64,000 nt of DNA from Stenotrophomonas raiganjensis (SeqCode) (GTDB lineage Bacteria; Pseudomonadota; Gammaproteobacteria; Xanthomonadales; Xanthomonadaceae). Below the pieces are notes generated by a model. The model was not told where the DNA came from. It saw nothing but the letters and a program-made list of their open reading frames with translations, and ran no database searches. This document shows positions 44,906 through 52,797 of this stretch, in pieces. Within the stretch, counting starts at the first letter, position 1. Each line of letters opens with the position of its first letter. The translations under genes were made by a program, and so were the position numbers. The stretch spans positions 248,001 to 312,000 of the forward strand of contig NZ_JAUTXR010000180.1 of the NCBI RefSeq assembly GCF_030658505.1. Reading direction: 5' to 3'.

Positions 44906-45910
44906 TCACGCTGCGGCGCGATCGGCTTCGCGTTCGGTGACAGACAGCGCCTGTTCGACCAGGCTCCAGTCGGCGCCCGCGCGGTGCGCGCCCTCGCTCA
45001 ACACCTGGCGGAATGCGCGACCACCCGGCTGGCCGTGGAACAGACCGAGCAGGTGGCGGGTGATGTGCTTCAGCGCCAGGCCTTCGGCCAGCCGCGCTTC
45101 CACGTAGGGACGCAGCGCGCGCAGCAGATCACCACGGGCCTGCAGTGGGGAACCAGTGTGCAGCGCCTCCAGCTGATGCAGCAGGTAGGGGTCGTGGTAG
45201 GCCGCGCGGCCCAGCATCACGCCATCGACGTGCGCGGCCTGCGCCTGCACGGCTTCGAGGCTGGCCAGGCCGCCATTGAGCACTACCGGCAGCGCCGGCC
45301 GCTCCTGCTTCAGGCGGTAGGCCCAGTCGTACTTCAACGGCGGAACCTCGCGGTTCTCCTTCGGCGACAGCCCCTTCAGCCACGCGTTGCGCGCATGCAC
45401 CACCACCATCGCCGCACCCGCGGCGACCTGGCGGTCGACGAAGCTGGCAAAAACGTCGTAGTCGCTGTCCTCGTCCACGCCCAGGCGGCATTTCACCGTC
45501 ACCGGAATCTCGACCGCGTCGACCATGGCCGCCACGCACTCGGCCACCAGCACCGGCTCGCGCATCAGGCACGCGCCGAAGCGCCCGGCCTGCACGCGGT
45601 CGGACGGGCAGCCGCAGTTGAGGTTGACCTCGTCGTAGCCCCACTCGGCAGCGATGCGTGCGGCTTGCGCCAGCAGGGCCGGATCGCTGCCGCCCAGCTG
45701 CAGCGCCAGTGGCTGCTCGCAGCGGTCGAAGCCGAGCAGGCGCTCGCGGTCGCCGTGGATGACCGCGTTGGCGTGCACCATTTCCGTGTACAGGCGCGCA
45801 CCCGGCGCCAGCACGCGATGGAACACGCGGCAGTGGCGGTCCGTCCAGTCCATCATCGGGGCAACGGACAGGCGCAGGGAATCGGCGTAACGGGCGGTGG
45901 CGGACGTCAT
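44906..45910 (-). CDS. dusA: tRNA-dihydrouridine synthase A
   Basis: The 334-residue flavoprotein has the Dus signatures SVAPMMDWTDRHCRVFHRVL, QLGGSDPALLA, VNLNCGCPSDRVQAGRFGAC (catalytic Cys in the FGAC segment) and VVLNGGLASLE. The DWTDRHCR opening marks subgroup A, which reduces U20/U20a in tRNA. In-frame ATGs at 45937 and 45952 are possible; none has a good ribosome binding site, so the family-like N-terminus MTSATARYADS is used. Confidence 0.93.
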   Translation of the reverse strand: MTSATARYADSLRLSVAPMMDWTDRHCRVFHRVLAPGARLYTEMVHANAVIHGDRERLLGFDRCEQPLALQLGGSDPALLAQAARIAAEWGYDEVNLNCGCPSDRVQAGRFGACLMREPVLVAECVAAMVDAVEIPVTVKCRLGVDEDSDYDVFASFVDRQVAAGAAMVVVHARNAWLKGLSPKENREVPPLKYDWAYRLKQERPALPVVLNGGLASLEAVQAQAAHVDGVMLGRAAYHDPYLLHQLEALHTGSPLQARGDLLRALRPYVEARLAEGLALKHITRHLLGLFHGQPGGRAFRQVLSEGAHRAGADWSLVEQALSVTEREADRAAA

Positions 45911-45983
45911 CGGGGCGTTGATCGTGGAGACTGGCATTGCCAGTGAGATCAATAGTTTACACCGCGCGGCTGAATGCGCCCGG

Positions 45984-46142
45984 TCAGCCGCGCGGCGAGC
46001 GCCGGTTGGGCCCGGTTCCGGCAGGCGGGCTGGGTGGCGGAGGCGGACGCCTCCTGCCCTCGGGGAGCTTGGGGTTCGCGTTCTCCATGGATACGACCAG
46101 CTGGTCCAATGGTGGATTGGAACCCTTCCTCAACTTAGCCAT
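45984..46142 (-). CDS. small Pro-rich protein after the DUF6338 remnant
   Basis: The 52-residue product reads MAKLRKGSNPPLDQLVVSME and then a Pro/Arg-rich tail. Its start overlaps the end of the DUF6338 remnant by 8 bp, as in an operon pair. It may be an intact small gene or another relic. A 12-bp inverted repeat (CCGCGCGGCTGA / TCAGCCGCGCGG) spans the stop codon and could terminate transcription. Confidence 0.4.
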   Translation of the reverse strand: MAKLRKGSNPPLDQLVVSMENANPKLPEGRRRPPPPPSPPAGTGPNRRSPRG

Positions 46143-46468
46143 CGTCTGTCTCCTGGAGAATCTCGACCCACTGCACATCCACCGCGTGAATCAATATGCC
46201 ATCGAGCTGCGGAAGCTCGACCATGGCGGGGCTGGCCACGGGATCCGCTGCTGGATCGGCACCTTCATCCGGTGGATCCGCATCCACGAGCCAGGCCGGC
46301 ATCTGCATGTAGAACTGTCCCGCAGCGGGGCTGATCGGCCATTCCTTGGGGGTATCCCGCCAGCCGACGGCCATCCTTCAGTTGCAGCACCACGAAGGCG
46401 GGACGCGTACCCAGCACGCAGTACCACTCGCTCGGGTGGGACGTACGGGTAGTGAAGCCTGCGCGGCG
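46135..46468 (-). pseudogene. 3' remnant of a DUF6338-like gene, frameshifted
   Basis: The remnant reads [29 protein letters not shown] in one frame, then [20 protein letters not shown] ... VQWVEILQE in another. Together these match the C-terminal part of DUF6338 proteins ('lkdGrriaG ... iyl.e.w ... v..ve.l'). The frame change falls at about 46351-46360. The 5' part of the gene is missing and is replaced by a SulP remnant. Confidence 0.6.
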
Positions 46469-46731
46469 GAGGCCGGTGATGACCGAGCGCAAGACGAAGC
46501 GCATCAGCGAACCCAGTTTGAACACCCCTGCCAGCACCTGCAGCAAGCCGGCCAGGATGCTGGCGGCGAACAGGTACTGCAGGCATGCAGGCCGACCTTG
46601 GGGTCGACGCCGGCAATGAGCGAGAAGGCGATGGCCTCGGGAATCAGGGCCAGAGCGACGACGATGCCGGACAACAGGTCGCCACGGACGTTGCCGAGCC
46701 ATTGCTGGCGCAGGGGATAGGACGTTTGCAT
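46469..46731 (-). pseudogene. SulP anion transporter remnant
   Basis: The start is a normal SulP N-terminus ([35 protein letters not shown]). An internal deletion with frameshift at about 46585-46590 removes the next helices. A later SulP piece ([28 protein letters not shown]) then continues and stops at 46469, where DUF6338 sequence begins. The gene cannot make a working transporter. Confidence 0.75.
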
Positions 46732-46931
46732 GGGAAAGCTCCGCGCGCAGGCGGGCGTGGCCGCATGGCGCTGCAGTGGAAAGACACGGGTTCCTGAGCC
46801 GGGCGGGCCGGCTGCCGATGTGCGGCAACGGTCAGGGTGGCGTGATCACTGCAGGCGGGTGTCGGTACGTCGGAGGGGCGCAGTCTACGGGAAGCGGCTG
46901 CATGAAGGTAGCGCGGTCGGCCGCCAAAGGC

Positions 46932-46953
46932 AGCGGAGCATGGCTCCGCTCTA
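46932..46953. repeat. single SMAG-like palindrome
   Basis: AGCGGAGCATGGCTCCGCT followed by CTAC; a lone GTAG-type element (minus orientation) ending ten bases before the cation exporter start. Confidence 0.65.
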
Positions 46954-46963
46954 CAATCGGGTC

Positions 46964-47920
46964 ATGGCTACCGATCGCCCGCAGTTCTTCGACCCCACCA
47001 CCGAACAGGGCGTGCTGCGCCTGTCGATCGCCGCCTCACTGCTGCTGGCTGCCGCCGCAGTCGTATTCGGCCTGCTGGCCAATTCCTCACTGATCATTTT
47101 CGACGGCATCTACGGCCTGATCGATGTGGTCATGACCTGGCTGTCGCTGCTGGTGGCGCGGTTGATTGCGCTGTCCACCAGCACTGACGCCCTGCAGTCG
47201 CGGCTCAACCAGCGCTTCACCATGGGCTTCTGGCACCTGGAGCCGATCGTGCTGGGGGTGAGCGGCACGCTGATGATCGGCGCGGCGCTGTATGCCCTGG
47301 TCAATGCAGTGGACGCGCTGATGTCCGGGGGCCGCCACATCGCGCTCGGCCCAGCCATCGCCTTCGCCGGGCTGTCGATCGTGGGCGAAGGCGCGCTGGC
47401 CTGGTTCATCCTGCGCGCCAACCGCCGCATCGGCTCGGAATTCATTGCGCTGGACGCGAAGAACTGGGTGATCGCGGCCAGCATGTCGGCCTGCTATCTG
47501 CTGGCCTTCCTCGGTGGCGTGCTGGTGCAGGGCACGTCGCTGGCGTGGGTCGGGCCCTACATCGACCCGGCCATCCTCGCCTTCGTCTGCGTGCTGGTGA
47601 TGATCGCCCCGCTCGGCACCGTGCGCCGGGCGCTGGCCGGCATTCTGCTGGTCACCCCGCCGGAACTGCAGGCGCATGTGGATGCGGTGGCACGCGCGAT
47701 CGTGGCCAAGCATGGCTTCGTCGAGCACCGCAGCTACGTGGCGCAGGTGGGGCGAGGCGAGCAGATCGAGCTGTTCTTCGTGGTGCCGGAAAACGACCCG
47801 CCGCGGCCCCTGGTGGAATGGGACCAGCTGCGTGATGAGATCGGCGATGCGCTGGGCGAGGCTTCGCCGGACCGCTGGCTGACCATCATGTTCACCACCG
47901 ACCGCGAGTGGACGATCTAG
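46964..47920 (+). CDS. cation diffusion facilitator family transporter
   Basis: The 318-residue protein has six transmembrane helices and a cytoplasmic C-terminal domain (about residues 220-318). Helix 2 contains IIFDGIYGLIDVVMTWLSLL, with the metal-site Asp pair of CDF proteins, and helix 5 has the PYIDPAILAFVCVL region (second Asp). CDF proteins export Zn, Mn, Fe or Co in exchange for protons; specificity cannot be told. The start MATDRPQFF lies directly after a SMAG palindrome. Confidence 0.87.
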   Translation: MATDRPQFFDPTTEQGVLRLSIAASLLLAAAAVVFGLLANSSLIIFDGIYGLIDVVMTWLSLLVARLIALSTSTDALQSRLNQRFTMGFWHLEPIVLGVSGTLMIGAALYALVNAVDALMSGGRHIALGPAIAFAGLSIVGEGALAWFILRANRRIGSEFIALDAKNWVIAASMSACYLLAFLGGVLVQGTSLAWVGPYIDPAILAFVCVLVMIAPLGTVRRALAGILLVTPPELQAHVDAVARAIVAKHGFVEHRSYVAQVGRGEQIELFFVVPENDPPRPLVEWDQLRDEIGDALGEASPDRWLTIMFTTDREWTI

Positions 47921-47942
47921 GCCAGCAGGACGATCGATCAAG

Positions 47943-47978
47943 TTTTTCGTACGCCTTGCAACCCAGCGTACGCGAAAA
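47943..47978. promoter_or_regulatory. inverted repeat upstream of ohr
   Basis: TTTTTCGTACGC and GCGTACGCGAAAA form a dyad around a central 13-nt spacer, 55 bp before the ohr start. It could be an operator or a terminator for the upstream gene. It does not resemble the AT-rich OhrR site of Xanthomonas, and no ohrR gene lies nearby. Confidence 0.4.
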
Positions 47979-48031
47979 CCGGGCAAAGTAGGCTCCAACG
48001 CAACACCCACCCACCGACCAGGAGCATCCCG

Positions 48032-48457
48032 ATGTCCATCGAAAAGGTTCTGTACACCGCCCAGGCCACCTCCACCGGCGGCCGTGAAGGCCGTTCCGTC
48101 TCCTCCGACAACGTGCTGGACATCCAGCTGTCGACCCCGCGCGAGCTGGGCGGCGCCGGTGGCCCGGGCACCAACCCGGAGCAGTTGTTCGCCGCCGGCT
48201 ACTCGGCCTGCTTCCTGGGCGCGCTGAAGTTCGTGGCCGGCCAGGCCAAGGTCGCGCTGCCGGCCGACACCACCGTGACCGGCAAGGTCGGCATCGGCCA
48301 GATCCCGACCGGCTTCGGCATCGAAGCCGAGCTGACCATCAGCGCTCCGGGCGTGCAGCGCGAGCAGCTGGAAGCGCTGGTGCAGAAGGCGCACATCGTG
48401 TGCCCGTACTCCAACGCCACCCACGGCAACATCGACGTGACGCTGGTCGTTGCCTGA
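48032..48457 (+). CDS. ohr: organic hydroperoxide resistance protein
   Basis: The 141-residue protein shows the two redox cysteines of Ohr: Cys60 in [13 protein letters not shown] and Cys124 in [13 protein letters not shown], plus Arg20 and Glu50 in the expected places. It reduces organic hydroperoxides using lipoyl-dependent electrons. AGGAGC precedes the ATG. It stands alone, with no ohrR beside it. Confidence 0.95.
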   Translation: MSIEKVLYTAQATSTGGREGRSVSSDNVLDIQLSTPRELGGAGGPGTNPEQLFAAGYSACFLGALKFVAGQAKVALPADTTVTGKVGIGQIPTGFGIEAELTISAPGVQREQLEALVQKAHIVCPYSNATHGNIDVTLVVA

Positions 48458-48532
48458 TTAGGTCAACTCACAAAGCTAAGTTCGTCGGATCGGATGCTAT
48501 TCCGAGCTCCGATCCGGCGATTTGTGCGGCTT

Positions 48533-49216
48533 TCAACCAGGAACCGTGTACCAGTTGCCATCTGTCGTATCGGGCTCTCCGATTCCAGCCCAGGAAAAGA
48601 TGATGCAACTGGCATCATCATCAGACTGAAATGGATCACCAACCTGTGTGGTTGAACTGTAGCCGTCGGTGGAGATGGCCCATGTCATATCGTCGTTCTG
48701 CTCCAGAGTCACTGTTTCTGGCTCCATCCAGCGACGGGGCTTGAAGCAGCGCGTGACTGTTGATCGGTCTCCGGGAGCTGGCTTCTCTCCCATCTGAATC
48801 AACGTTTCTTCCTTGGTATGGGGACGCGTTAACCAGATCACCCCCTTATCTCTCAGCGAGCCAATTCGACAGTCTCCAGCTACCAGGACGGAGGCGGCCT
48901 GACTTCCCTTCTCAGTCAACAGAACTCCGTAGGCAGCCATCGATTCCCTGTACTGATGCCGCAGTTCTGTGTGGACCGACTGCATCATCAGTGATACATC
49001 TGCGCCAACGACTGTGGGTGCCCCATACCATGACTGCAATAGCCGGCGGACGAGTTCACGTGCCATCCTTCCTCGGGAAGGTGACGACGTGAATTCATCT
49101 ACTATGACCGCGATTGCTCGGTTACCAACGATAGATAGCCCACCAGCATCGTGATTCCATTCTCGCTCGAGCCCCCTTCGGCTGGTCCAAACGGGCCACC
49201 TTGTCCCATTACTCAA
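48533..49216 (-). CDS. divergent PP2C-type phosphatase in a three-gene accessory operon
   Basis: The 227-residue protein keeps the order of PP2C motifs in a compact form: N21-H-D23 (in place of NED), V39-D40-E41 (in place of DG), AGDCR at 113-117 (for GDSR), ISTDGYS at 181-187 (for SDG) and SDDDASCIIFSW at 198-209 (for DNxT). The acidic metal ligands D23, D40, D184 and D200/D201 are therefore present. It would hydrolyse phosphate esters with Mn or Mg. It overlaps the nucleotidyltransferase gene by 8 bp. Codon use is less GC-biased than in neighbours. No known defence family has been assigned here. Confidence 0.65.
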   Translation of the reverse strand: MSNGTRWPVWTSRRGLEREWNHDAGGLSIVGNRAIAVIVDEFTSSPSRGRMARELVRRLLQSWYGAPTVVGADVSLMMQSVHTELRHQYRESMAAYGVLLTEKGSQAASVLVAGDCRIGSLRDKGVIWLTRPHTKEETLIQMGEKPAPGDRSTVTRCFKPRRWMEPETVTLEQNDDMTWAISTDGYSSTTQVGDPFQSDDDASCIIFSWAGIGEPDTTDGNWYTVPG

Positions 49217-49901
49217 CTACCTTCTCCATTCTTGAGTAGATGAGATCACGTACTGCCCGATCACTTGCGGCGCTTTCGACTGCGTACTGCAGACCATCAC
49301 ATGCCAGCAGCGCACCGATTTCAGCCCTGATGAAATCCCGCACATCTTCTGGGGCGTCCGCTACCTCTTGTACGAGCTCCGCTCGGCCTTGAAACAAGGT
49401 GATCACGTCCTCAATGTCAGTACTCGACCATACATCGCCATTTCCCCTACCCTTGTACGCGTCCAATTTCGTCGCCAGGAAGTACTCCGGCGTTACAAGG
49501 CGAATCTCGGTTTCGCCAACCAGGACTGGCTGTGCGGCAGCCAGCGCTCGTTCGTACCATTGATTCGAGAATCCAAGAATCTCGGCGTCATACGGCATGA
49601 AGTCGACCCTCAGATCGCCGAGGAAGAGGGCGCAGACCGGAGTTTGCTCATGCAGCTTGTCGTGAAATCCCTGCGCCCTCAATTTCTCCTGCAGAAGCTG
49701 CCAATCCACTCGTCCGATAACTGGCACTATAAGATCTACATCCTTGGTGTGCCTGATGTTATGCATCGCCAGTGGGTCTGTAAGTTGTAGTCCCGTAGTT
49801 GATCCACCAATGAATGCGACTTTTGACCGAAGTTCGCTCCCGAGCGCCTTGGCCACCTTTTCAATCATTTGCCTGTGATCCTGCACCGCATACTGGTTCA
49901 C
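49209..49901 (-). CDS. nucleotidyltransferase (AbiEii-like / MNT fold)
   Basis: The 230-residue protein has the nucleotidyltransferase pattern GGS (32-34) ... D54-V-D56 and a third acid D100 in LRVDFMPYD. A helical domain with TPEYFLATKLDAYKGRG and STDIEDVITLF follows, as in AbiEii/AbiGii-type and related minimal nucleotidyltransferases. Such enzymes can modify tRNA 3' ends or proteins and act as toxins in abortive infection. It starts 4 bp after the regulator stop and overlaps the phosphatase gene. Confidence 0.75.
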   Translation of the reverse strand: MNQYAVQDHRQMIEKVAKALGSELRSKVAFIGGSTTGLQLTDPLAMHNIRHTKDVDLIVPVIGRVDWQLLQEKLRAQGFHDKLHEQTPVCALFLGDLRVDFMPYDAEILGFSNQWYERALAAAQPVLVGETEIRLVTPEYFLATKLDAYKGRGNGDVWSSTDIEDVITLFQGRAELVQEVADAPEDVRDFIRAEIGALLACDGLQYAVESAASDRAVRDLIYSRMEKVVE

Positions 49902-49905
49902 TGGT

Positions 49906-50559
49906 TCAAAGCCTCGCCTTTTCGGGTAGATTCATGATTGATGCCAGTTGATCTTCCGCAATTGCCCGTTCTCGGGGCAACCCCACTCTCAACGAATCTG
50001 TCAACGCAAGCATCGCGTAGAGCAGGGGATCCGATTTAACAGCATGAGGGACCGTAGGAATAAGCGGTTCGATTGACTGCCCATGACTACTTCCTGTCAC
50101 GCTCGGCCAGACAAGCAAGTGCTCACCAACTGTCGCCAGATGTTCCGCGAGGACAGGGGCGCTCATTGCAGTTGCGATTCCCCTGGTAATCAGCCCAGGG
50201 CGGACGGGAAAAATGAATCTGGAAGCGTGCACCAACACCCCCAGAAGAGCTGGCACATTTGTCTTCGGGAGCTCTGTCCTTCGATCAAGAAAGGCAAGCC
50301 CATTGTCGAGGCATCGATTCAGAGCCAAGCCAACTTGGCTCTTGCTGATGCCTGTGTCACCTGCCAGCTGCCTAACGGTGAAGAGCCCGCGCCAGTGATT
50401 CTCGAATCCGGGTCTACTGTGGTCCCAATGCCAGTCTTCATGTTGCGCATGCTCCCACCCCTGCCAGTTCCTGGATCGGAGGCGTAGTTGGCTACCCGCG
50501 TCAGCCTTCCAAAGGCTGATGAGCCTTAGAAGCAGAACGACATCTTGACCTTTCATCAT
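49906..50559 (-). CDS. winged-helix regulator/antitoxin-like protein of the accessory operon
   Basis: The 217-residue protein begins MMKGQDVVLLLRLISLWKAD and has a helix-turn-helix in FTVRQLAGDTGISKSQVGLA (residues about 60-85). The following VLVHASRFIFPVRPGLITRG and APVLAEHL are features I have seen in proteins encoded beside nucleotidyltransferases, where they are annotated as hypothetical or MarR-like. It is first in the operon and probably represses it through the palindrome at 50576-50600. Confidence 0.7.
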   Translation of the reverse strand: MMKGQDVVLLLRLISLWKADAGSQLRLRSRNWQGWEHAQHEDWHWDHSRPGFENHWRGLFTVRQLAGDTGISKSQVGLALNRCLDNGLAFLDRRTELPKTNVPALLGVLVHASRFIFPVRPGLITRGIATAMSAPVLAEHLATVGEHLLVWPSVTGSSHGQSIEPLIPTVPHAVKSDPLLYAMLALTDSLRVGLPRERAIAEDQLASIMNLPEKARL

Positions 50560-50575
50560 GAGCCCATCCCAGCAT

Positions 50576-50600
50576 GTCCCGCGTCCCGGGACTTAGGACA
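50576..50600. promoter_or_regulatory. inverted repeats over the operon start (candidate operator)
   Basis: TGTCC and GGACA bracket a perfect GTCCCGGGAC palindrome, with a further GTCCCG half-site. The array lies between the -10 box and the first codon, where a bound repressor would block transcription. Confidence 0.5.
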
Positions 50601-50601
50601 C

Positions 50602-50630
50602 ATAAGATCCTGAACAAAATGGATTGTCAA
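50602..50630 (-). promoter_or_regulatory. sigma-70 promoter of the wHTH-NTase-PP2C operon
   Basis: Minus strand: TTGACA (-35, 50625-50630), a 17-bp spacer, then TCTTAT (-10, 50602-50607). The -35 is a perfect consensus, unusual in this GC-rich genome. The start of transcription would be near 50595, giving a leader of about 36 nt. Confidence 0.75.
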
Positions 50631-50671
50631 ATAAAAATGGGCGGATGCCGGTCGAAACCGGGCATCCGCCC
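50631..50671 (-). terminator. terminator of the valine catabolic operon
   Basis: An 11-bp stem (GGGCGGATGCC / GGCATCCGCCC), extended by CGG/CCG, is followed on the minus strand by ATTTTTATTT. It ends directly before the -35 box of the accessory operon. Confidence 0.9.
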
Positions 50672-50704
50672 ATCCCACCTTCGTTGTCCCACGTGGGGGC
50701 ATGA

Positions 50705-50731
50705 GGTTGCCGGCCAGCGGCCGGCATTACC
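50705..50731. repeat. degenerate SMAG-like palindrome
   Basis: GGTTGCCGGCCAGCGGCCGGCATTACC resembles the GTAGTGCCGGCC repeats at 25960 but with GTAA in place of GTAG. It lies at the 3' end of mmsB. Confidence 0.6.
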
Positions 50732-50734
50732 AGG

Positions 50735-51625
50735 TCACTTCTCGCTCGTAATGAGCTGCACGACGCTGGAGAAATCCAGCTTGCCGCGGCCGGCCTGGTG
50801 GTTCATCGAGTACAGGTTGCGGGCCACTTCGCCCAGCGGGATCGAGGCGCCGACACTCATCGCCGCTTCCACCGCCAGGCCCATGTCCTTCAGCATCAGA
50901 TCGCTGCCGAAACCGCCGCTGTAACCGCGCGAGGCCGGCGCATTTTCCAGCACGCCCGGCCACGGGTTGCACACTTCGGTAGCCCAGCTGCGGCCGGTGC
51001 TGACCGCCATCATCTGCGACAGCACCTTCGGGTCCAGCCCGTGCGCAACACCCAGCGCGATGGCTTCACCGGTGACCGCCATGATCACGCCCAGCGCCAT
51101 GTTGTTGCACAGCTTGGCCACCTGGCCAGCACCGCTGGCGCCGACGTGGAAGATGTTCTTGCCCATCGCCTGCAACACCGGACGCGCGCGCTCCAGCGCA
51201 TCCTCTTCGCCACCGACGATGAAGGTCAGGGTGCCGGCCTGTGCACCGGCGGTACCGCCGGACACCGGCGCGTCGATCATCTGCAGGCCACGCGCGGCGG
51301 CCGCTTCGGAAACCTTGCGCGCGCTGGCCGGGGCGATCGTGCTGCAGTCGATGACCAGTGCACCGGCCGGGATCGCGGCGAGGATGCCGTCATCGCCCAG
51401 GTACACGCCTTCGACGTGACGGCTGGCCGGCAGCATCGAGATCACCACTTCGGCGTCGGCCAGGGTGTCGCGTGCCGACGACGCAGCGCTGGCACCGGCA
51501 TCGACGGCGGCCTGCACCGCGGCCGGGACCAGATCGAACACGCGCACGGTGTGGCCGTTCTTGACCAGATTGGCGGCCATCGGGCCACCCATGTTGCCCA
51601 ACCCGATGAATGCAATGCGGCTCAT
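50735..51625 (-). CDS. mmsB: 3-hydroxyisobutyrate dehydrogenase
   Basis: The 296-residue protein has an NAD-binding Rossmann motif (IAFIGLGNMGGPMAANLVKNG), substrate loop DAPVSGGTAGAQAGTLTFIV, and catalytic Lys in GAGQVAKLCNNMAL. It oxidises 3-hydroxyisobutyrate to methylmalonate semialdehyde in valine degradation. It is last in the operon and its start overlaps the stop of the upstream hydrolase gene by 4 bp. Confidence 0.93.
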   Translation of the reverse strand: MSRIAFIGLGNMGGPMAANLVKNGHTVRVFDLVPAAVQAAVDAGASAASSARDTLADAEVVISMLPASRHVEGVYLGDDGILAAIPAGALVIDCSTIAPASARKVSEAAAARGLQMIDAPVSGGTAGAQAGTLTFIVGGEEDALERARPVLQAMGKNIFHVGASGAGQVAKLCNNMALGVIMAVTGEAIALGVAHGLDPKVLSQMMAVSTGRSWATEVCNPWPGVLENAPASRGYSGGFGSDLMLKDMGLAVEAAMSVGASIPLGEVARNLYSMNHQAGRGKLDFSSVVQLITSEK

Positions 51626-52797
51626 GCAAGGCTCCTTTCAACAAGGGGAGTGCCCAGGTCGGCCAGCGGATGCGCGGCAGCGGCCCAGGGGGAAGCGAAG
51701 AAGGTGTCGGCCCACGCGGCGGTGGCCTCGGCCAGGGTGGCCGGGTTCCACTGCGGATTGCGGTCCTTGTCGATCAGCAGCGCGCGGATGCCTTCGGCGA
51801 AATCACCATGGGCGGCGCAATGCAGGGCGACGATGTACTCCAGGCGGTAGATTGCGGCCAGATCCTGGCCGGCACTGCGGCGCTGCAGCTCGTACGACAA
51901 CCGTGCTGACCCAGGTGCCCCGGCGGCGAGCGTTTTCTGTGCGGCCTGCAACCAGGCATCGTCGGTCTGCAGGCCGGCAATGCGCGCCACGATGGCCGGC
52001 AAATCATCGCCTTCGCACAACGCATCGACCTGCGCCGCATTGGCCAACAGCGGACCGGTGGCGGCATCGCTGGCATGCGACTGCAGCAGATGGGTCAGGC
52101 GTTCGTGGTTGTGTGCGGCGTTGCTGGACCAGGCCACCTGCAGCAGCGCATCAAACACCGCGCTGCGGCGTTCTTCAGCCACGTGCACATCGGCCAGGCC
52201 GGCATAGATGGCATCGCCCGGATTGAGCAGCGCGCCGGTCAGGGCCAGGAACAGGCCGCCCTTGCCCGGCACGCGCGGCAGCAGCCAGCTGCCACCGACA
52301 TCGGGGAACAGGCCGACGGTGATTTCCGGGAAGGCCAGCTTGGAGCGTTCGCTGACCACGCGGTGGCTGGCCCCGGACATCAGGCCGATGCCGCCACCCA
52401 TCACGATGCCGTGGCCCCAGCACAGGATCGGCTTGGCGTAGGTGTGGATGAGGTAATCGACGCGGTATTCAACGTCGAAGAACTCGGCGGCGTAGCCATT
52501 CTCGCGGATGTCGCTGCGGCCGCCGTCGCGGAAGGCGACCATGCTCTTGTACAGGCTGTGCAGGTCGCCGCCGGCGCAGAACGCCTTCTCGCCGGCGCCC
52601 TGCAGCACCACCAGGGCGATGCCATCGTCGTCGGCCCAGGCATTGAGCTGCTTCAGCAGCAGGTGCGCCATCGGCAGCGAGAAACCATTGAGCGTGCGCG
52701 GCGCGTTGAGCGTAGCGATGCCGATGCGCGCGCCGTTGCCGGCTGCGCGCTCTTCGAACAGCACCGGTGCGTCGTCGGCAGCGGTGTCGGTGCTCAT
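51622..52797 (-). CDS. 3-hydroxyisobutyryl-CoA hydrolase (crotonase fold)
   Basis: The 391-residue crotonase-family protein is longer than a hydratase and has the HIBCH features: GEKAFCAGGDLHSLYKS, WGHGIVMGGGIGLM, PEITVGLFPDVGGSWLLPR (Glu and Asp for hydrolysis), and a C-terminal extension. It releases free 3-hydroxyisobutyrate from its CoA ester. Overlaps of 4 bp with both neighbours support translational coupling. The longer frame begins within the next gene and is a shadow. Confidence 0.9.
   Translation of the reverse strand: MSTDTAADDAPVLFEERAAGNGARIGIATLNAPRTLNGFSLPMAHLLLKQLNAWADDDGIALVVLQGAGEKAFCAGGDLHSLYKSMVAFRDGGRSDIRENGYAAEFFDVEYRVDYLIHTYAKPILCWGHGIVMGGGIGLMSGASHRVVSERSKLAFPEITVGLFPDVGGSWLLPRVPGKGGLFLALTGALLNPGDAIYAGLADVHVAEERRSAVFDALLQVAWSSNAAHNHERLTHLLQSHASDAATGPLLANAAQVDALCEGDDLPAIVARIAGLQTDDAWLQAAQKTLAAGAPGSARLSYELQRRSAGQDLAAIYRLEYIVALHCAAHGDFAEGIRALLIDKDRNPQWNPATLAEATAAWADTFFASPWAAAAHPLADLGTPLVERSLA

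Noticed and set aside
47943..47978. The dyad before ohr as an OhrR operator.
   Set aside because: OhrR sites in Xanthomonas are AT-rich (TACAATT type); this dyad is GTACGC-based. It is listed only as an inverted repeat.
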